Shown here: piece by piece, positions 58,447 through 64,000 of the stretch
How positions within the stretch are numbered: the first letter of the stretch is position 1
Layout of the letters: every line of letters begins with the position of its first letter
Source: Lolium rigidum
Taxonomy: Eukaryota; Streptophyta; Magnoliopsida; Poales; Poaceae
Direction of reading: 5' to 3'
Assembly (NCBI RefSeq): GCF_022539505.1
Contig: NC_061508.1
Coordinates: forward strand, 66,287,754-66,351,753
Length of the DNA stretch: 64,000 nt
The notes under the pieces: generated by a model
What the model was told of the DNA's origin: nothing
The model's database searches: none
The model's input: only the letters and a program-made list of their open reading frames with translations
Position numbers and translations under genes: made by a program

Positions 58447-61400
58447 ACTCCCCCAAGCTTAGCTTATTGCTTGTCCTCAAGCAATTCAGTTAACAACCGA
58501 GCGATAAAAGAACTTTCACGAACACATTTGTTCATATGATGTATATATTCTCATGATATGGCTAATACTTAAGCGAGCTCATAATAGGATACATGCAAAT
58601 AAGATCATCTAACAGCTATGCCAATCATGATGAGGTACCAACAATTAATAATAAGCATCATGAATCATGTATATAAGCAGGATTGCAATGTTCATAAGAG
58701 AGTATGATAAAGTGGTATCTCGCTTGCCTGTATTTGATCGGCAAAACATAAATGCCCGGGCACCTCTGGAGTTCACAGAAAGACTAGAAATAGTGATTGT
58801 CAAAGATAAAAGCATCAAAGTTATACCACAATCAATCATATTTTGTGACAAGCATATTATACTAAGAATGACAGTTGTGCTCTCAAGAAAGTGCTCAAAG
58901 AAATAATGGAGACACAACATAAAAGTAAAAGATTGACCCTTCGCAGAGGGAAGCAGAGATTAACATGCGCTAGAGCTTTTCATTTGTAAAGAAGGAGTAA
59001 AATTATTTTGAGAGGTGTTTGTTGTTGTCAACGAATGGTAATGGGTACACCAACTACCTCGCCAACCGGACTTTCAAGAGCGGCTCCCATGAATTATTTG
59101 CATTTTTATGTGGCACTCCTTCCAACCTTTCTTACACAAACCATGGCTAACCGAATCCTCGGGTGCCTGCCAACAATCACATACCATGAAGGAGTGCCTT
59201 TTTAGTTTAGTTTTATTATGATGATGACACTCCCCCAACCTTTGCTTACACAAGCCATGGCTAACCGAATCCTTCGGGTGCCGTCCAACAATCACAAACC
59301 ATGGAGGAGTGTCTATTTAAGTTAATTAATTCGGACTGGGAATCCCATTGCCAGCTCTTTTTGCAAAATTATTGGATAAGCGGATGTGCCACTATTCCAT
59401 ATGAGAGTCCGTAAAAAGTAAATGACAAGGTTGAAAGCTAAACACCACATACTTCCTCATGAGCTATAAAATATTAACACAAATTGAGAAGCATTTTGAA
59501 GGTTTTAAAGGTAGCGCATGAGAATTTACTTGGAATGGTTTGAAATGCCATGCATAGGTATTTATGGTGGACACTCTGGAATAACTTGGTTTTCATGTGT
59601 TTGGAGGCACGAGCAGCGTTCCCGCTCAGTACAAGTGAAGGCTAGCAAAAGACTAGGGAGAGACAAATCAAGAGAGCAGTAAATCGTCATAATCATGCTT
59701 GCGGCAAAATAAATTAACTGAGGCATAAAAGTGATACAAGAACTCTGAAGCAATGTAAATCATCGAGGCTTAATGGACTTTTGTTCAGTCATATGCATGC
59801 GTGAGCATGTGCCAAGTCGATATAAATGAATTATTCAGAGGAGGATACCACAAGGCCATACTTACTTATGAATAAAACAATGCAAGCAAACATCCATGAC
59901 ATGCTACTCATATTAATAAATTGGAGCTAATCATGAGAGATCATGAACTACTAGACTTTCTTAAATAATATATACCTCACATGAACCAACTAAGCATGCT
60001 CACATGGATGAGTATATGTACAAAAATGAAAACAAATAGAGTTCATACCAGCCTCTCACCACAATCAGATTGTCGTAGATCGTCATTATTGCCTTTTCAC
60101 TTGTGTAGCTTGGATAATATGAAATGAAAACCACGCTCCAGCCACCGAAGACCATTGAACTCATGATGAACTTTACAAACCCAAGAAGAACAGCAAATAT
60201 TTTTGGTGTTTTCGAATTTGAGAACAAGAACAAAAGGAAACAAGCAAACAAAGCAAAATCTTTTTGGGTTTTCTTATAGCAAACTAGCAATAGCAAATAA
60301 AGAGAAACAAATGCAAGAAACCAAGATAAACAAATGGTGAAGAGAAACAACAGAAATATTTTTGGTCTTTTTGTGTTTTAGGTGAAAGCAAGAAATAGCA
60401 AACTAAAAGAAACACAGAAAAGCGAGATGGCAGAAATCTGCCAAAACCTGACAGCAGTACAGAAATCGATTTTTACAAAACTCTTACGTTGCTCAGCTCG
60501 AAAAGTGTTCAACTAATGAAAGTTATATAAAAACCTGGGGAACATGCACAAAAATTGGCTTCGCAAAATACTGTTCTGGCTGTGCGCACGAATTTTTACG
60601 GTAACAGCCCAGAATCTGTTTTCAGGCAGCACTTCCCCAAATATCATCTTCCTCTCATTAGAAAACCATTCAAACAAACTAAACAAGTATATACAAGTAT
60701 CCAGCAACCATGATATGCAAAGAATGAGTAATGCCGGTATACCTCCCCCCAAGCTTAGGCTTTTGACTCTTCTTGATCACATTATATCACCCTTCTCTCT
60801 TGACCCTTGGAAACTTCTGCCACACCAAACTTCTCATAAACTTCATTAGAGGGGTTAGTACTCAAAAACTTGAATCCACCTTGGTCCTGTAGTGACACAT
60901 TGCAAGAACTCAATAAAACATTAGCTACAGCTCTCCACGTCTAGAAAGACTTGCTTAAAGTCCGCAAAAGACAATGCAAAAAACAGAGACAGAATCTGCC
61001 AAAACAGAACAGCCAGTAAAGACGAATTTTAAACAGGTACTTCCATTGCTCAAATCAGAAAACTCAAAACTAACGAAAGTTGCGTACATATCTGAGGAAC
61101 ACGCACGTAAATTGGCATATTTTTCTGAGTTACCTACAGAGCAAACAGCCCAGATTCGTGACAGATAGAAATCTGTTTCTACGCAGAAATCCAAATCTAG
61201 CATCAACCTTCTATTAGAGACTTTACTTGGCACAATAATGCAATAAATTAAAGATACAAATGTATTGCTACAGTAATTAAAACAAGTGGAGGAAGAAAGA
61301 AATGTTGTTTACCTCCTCTATGCATATAAAAAGTATTTGTTAACAAGGTTGATCAAGTCTTGCCACCAAATAAATTTTACATAACATAAGAAGAAATAAA

Positions 61401-61498
61401 CCTCAAATCAATCATGTTACCTTGAATTGTATTGATATGGATCCAATCACAAGAGTTTGATATTCTTCTTTAGGCTCATATATAGGACAATCAATAGT
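58447..61498 (-). other. Non-coding 3' half of element D interior
   Basis: No credible ORF. Homologous in places to the family C interior (14713-16045). It contains a duplicated stem-loop unit (59112-59313) and a diverged direct repeat (about 60420-60630 versus 60975-61190), both with the acagcccagaatctg / acagcccagattcgtg words. Confidence 0.72.
59112..59313. repeat. Two copies of a stem-loop unit in element D
   Basis: Unit 1 (59112-59198) is closed by ggcactccttc / gaaggagtgcc; unit 2 (59226-59313) by gacactcc / ggagtgtc. Both share a core accatggctaaccgaatcc ... ccaacaatcaca. The closing stems differ by a compensatory pair. Confidence 0.8.
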
Positions 61499-63829
61499 TC
61501 ACACTTTGATAGTTCTCACATTAGAAATAGTATTAACTCCACACGCTTTCTCAATCCTCTTGGGGAAATAGACGGTGTGTTCCTTATCATCAACATTGAA
61601 AGTAACCTTTCCTTTATTGCAATCAATAACAGCCCCTGCGGTGTTAAGAAAAGGTCTCCCAAGAATAATAGACATATTATCATCTTCGAGCATTTCCAAC
61701 ACAACAAAATCAGTTAATATCAAGCAGTTATTAGTAACTTGAACAGGAACATCCTCACATATACCAACAGGAATAGCAGGTAGATTTATCAGCCATTTGC
61801 AAAGATATATCAGTAGGTATCAACTTATCTAAGTAAAGTCTCTTATAAAGAGAAAATGCATAACACTAACACCGGCTCCCAAGTCACATAGAGCAGTTTT
61901 AACATAATTATTCTTAATAGAACAAGGAATAGTAGGTATACCTGGGTCGCCCAACTTCTTTGGAACTTTGCCATTGAAAGAGTAATTGGCAAGCATAGTA
62001 GAAATTTCCTCATTGGGGATTTTCCTTTTGTTAGTAACAATATCTTTCATATACTTTGAATAAGGAGGCAATTTAATAGCATCATTCAAAGGGATTTGCA
62101 AGAATAAGGGTTTCATCCAATCACAGAATTTATTATAGTGTTCTTCTTCCTTTGATTTTAGTTTCTTAGCAGGAAAAGGCATTTGCTTTTGCACCCAAGG
62201 TTCTCTTTCATTACCATGTTTCTCAACAATAAAATCTTCTTTAGTATACTTTTTATTTTTAGCATGCTTTTCGTGTTCTTTTTCAACCTCTTCTTTATCG
62301 GAGTATCATTCTTATCATTATCTTTATCATGTTCATTACCACTTTCAGTTTCAAAGATCGTAAATAGAAATACTATTAGGATCATTAACAGGTTCAGAGG
62401 ATTCTACAACATTCTTATGTTTCTTTTTCTTTTTCTTAGATGGAGCACTAGTTTCAATGCGTTGAGAATCTTGTTCAATTCTTTTGGGATGCCCTTCAGG
62501 ATATAGAGGATCCTGGGTAGAGACACCACCTCTAGTTGTTGCTTCATAAGCATGTTTTTCTTTAGCATTATTTCCTAACAAGTCATTTTGCACTTTAGTG
62601 AGTTGATCAATTTGAGTTTGAACCATATGAAAATGTTTAACAAGCATCTTAACATCATTGGAGGTTCTCTCCACAATATCATGCAATTCACTAATAGCTT
62701 GAGAATTTTCCATTAGATGATTCTCTACTCTCTTAACAATATAATTATCAAACTCATCTAAGCATTGCGCAGGAGGTTTTGAATACGGAATATCTTCCCT
62801 AGTAAAGCGCTGAAGGGAATTTACCTCAATCATGGATGAAGGGGGAATTATCTCACATGTATCTTCTATGGGAGGTAGATTCTTCACATCTTCAGATTTA
62901 ATACCTTTCTCCTTGAGAGACTTCTTGGCTTCCCTCATATCTTCATCATTCAATTTAATTAAACCCCTCTTCTTCACTATTGGCGTTGGAGTTGGTTCAG
63001 GCGTAGTCCAATCATCATAATTCTGGCCTATTTTAGCCAATAATTCTTCAGCGTCGTCTGGAGTTCTTTTCCCGAAAACACAACCAAGCACAACTATCCA
63101 GGTATGCCCTAGACTCAATGGTTAGTCCACTATAAAATATATCAAGTAAATCATGCTTTTCCAAATCATGGTCGGCAGAGCTCTAATAAGAGAGCAAAAT
63201 CTCGCCCAAGCCTCGTGCAATTTCTCTTCATCTCCTTGATCAACATTATAAACTCTCTCGCAAAGCAAGATGTTGAGCACTAGCAGGAAAGTATTTCCGA
63301 AAGAAAACGAGCAAGCAATTCTTTTGGACTTTTAATAGAACTAGGTGGCAAACTAATATACCAAGTTTTAGCGTCATCCTTTAATGAGAATGGAAAGATT
63401 TTAGCAACAAAGTAAGTACGCTTCTTAACATCATCGTAAAACAAGCTACTCGTAGTAGATAACTCAGCCATGTGTTCAACAAAGCACTTTCTTTTTAGTA
63501 CCACAAAAAGGTGTTTTCTCAACAATAGCTATATGAGATAGATCAAGAGAAAAATCATAATCTTTATCCCTAATGTTTATAGGAGATGTGGCAAATTTAG
63601 GATCGGGAGACAGTTTATATCTAATGAGTATGTTCTGCAAGCAACTTTTTAATTTTTCTTGCATCAGTAGTAGCATGGCATTTTTCAATAAAATCATCAT
63701 CAAGTTCCACATAATCTTCATCAAGATCATCACTAGAGTATTCAAGTTCGTGTGAATTAACAGGTGTAGTAGCATCGGAGTTTCAGTATTTTCAATTTGT
63801 CTAGACCTAGCAATTGAAGCATCTAGAAA
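61499..63829 (-). pseudogene. Gypsy-type gag and aspartic protease of element D
   Basis: Frames 63775-63476, 63525-63280, 63118-62351, 62385-62158, 62194-61829 and 61723-61499 form one broken gene; its N-terminus continues into the gap. Gag features: SPDPKFATSPINIRDKDYDF, FPFSLKDDAKTWY, CVFGKRTPDDAEELLAKIG, a helical region (HFHMVQTQIDQLTKVQNDL), Lys-rich runs. Protease: ALCDLGAGVSVM (DLGA in place of DTGA/DSGA) and SIILGRPFLNTAGAVIDC. Stop at 61499. Similar gag-protease proteins occur in Athila/Tat-like grass elements. Several frame breaks are one-base insertions, one of them gctgg read as gcttgg. Confidence 0.85.
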
Positions 63830-63929
63830 NNNNNNNNNNNNNNNNNNNNNNNNNNNNNNNNNNNNNNNNNNNNNNNNNNNNNNNNNNNNNNNNNNNNNNN
63901 NNNNNNNNNNNNNNNNNNNNNNNNNNNNN
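63830..63929. other. Assembly gap (100 N)
   Basis: Exactly 100 N, the conventional placeholder for a gap of unknown size. It interrupts the gag gene or leader of element D. Confidence 0.99.
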
Positions 63930-64000
63930 TCCAGGTATAGATCCTACATAAAAAATCAAGATAACTCTTTTTTTGAGTTTCAGAAAATTGAAATACTGCA
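63930..64000. other. 71 bp after the gap, unassigned
   Basis: Too short to classify; AT-rich. Whether it belongs to element D cannot be told. Confidence 0.6.

Larger units (their letters stand above)
57063..63829 (-). mobile_element. Gag-protease-only gypsy-type LTR retrotransposon 'D' (minus), 5' end beyond the gap
   Basis: 3' LTR (57063-58446), polypurine-type agcttgggggagt on minus (58447-58459), 3 kb of non-coding sequence and a gag-protease gene reaching the assembly gap. No RT, RNase H or integrase is found between protease and 3' LTR, so the element is non-autonomous. Confidence 0.82.

Noticed and set aside
1..64000. CRISPR arrays, prokaryotic operons, rRNA genes, phage or replication origins
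   Set aside because: None seen; all repeats are explained by eukaryotic transposable elements.

Overview
This window is intergenic DNA from a large, repeat-rich grass genome. It contains no convincing host gene. I infer a Pooideae grass (Triticeae/Poeae type) from a BARE/WIS/Angela-type Copia element with its characteristic LTR end and initiator-Met primer site, a Tekay/Del-type chromovirus, a CACTA (En/Spm) transposon with grass-type subterminal repeats, a Poaceae-type tRNA-derived SINE, and gypsy-type elements primed by tRNA-Asp. Species cannot be settled from this sequence. Almost every base can be placed in a transposable element, and most elements are nested in, or truncated by, others.

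Layout. (1) 1-9292: most of a CACTA element on the minus strand, with terminus CACTA at 9292, a subterminal repeat array, TNP2-type transposase at 8267-4761, a second ORF from 2238 to the left edge, and its far end off the window. (2) 9293-10477: unclassified sequence holding a SINE (9642-9947) with a 17-bp target duplication. (3) 10478-13116: 3' half of an Angela-lineage Copia element (minus), cut off at 13116. (4) 13117-16045 and 30284-32849: two parts of tRNA-Asp-primed, mostly non-coding LTR elements ('family C') with unlike LTRs. Between them sits (5) 16046-30283, a Tekay/Del-type chromovirus ('A', minus) with an extra ORF ahead of gag and a 5' LTR that has lost its primer-site end. (6) 32850-55464: a large non-autonomous LTR element ('B', plus), related to A by its LTR ends and primer site. 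Its 5' LTR is interrupted at 34786-45037 by a terminal-inverted-repeat element, which is in turn interrupted by a complete, very recent Angela element (35272-44071, 5-bp TSD cttgg). (7) 55465-57061: a family C type LTR (plus). (8) 57063 to the right edge: a gag-protease-only gypsy element ('D', minus), broken by a 100-N assembly gap at 63830-63929.

How the parts relate. Coding functions are for transposition only: capsid (gag), protease, reverse transcriptase/RNase H, integrase with a chromodomain, and the CACTA transposase. B, C and D lack polymerase and must have been mobilised in trans; A is the obvious type of partner for B, because they share the tRNA-Met primer-site type and LTR end sequences.

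Most striking observation. Nearly all frameshifts I could resolve in the two Angela copies and in the chromovirus pol are one-base insertions at CAG/CTG (CHG) trinucleotides, e.g. CAG read as CGAG, or GCTG read as GTCTG. Plant transposons are heavily methylated at CHG. I therefore infer that many of these 'pseudogene' lesions are systematic consensus errors of the assembly (nanopore-like) rather than biology.
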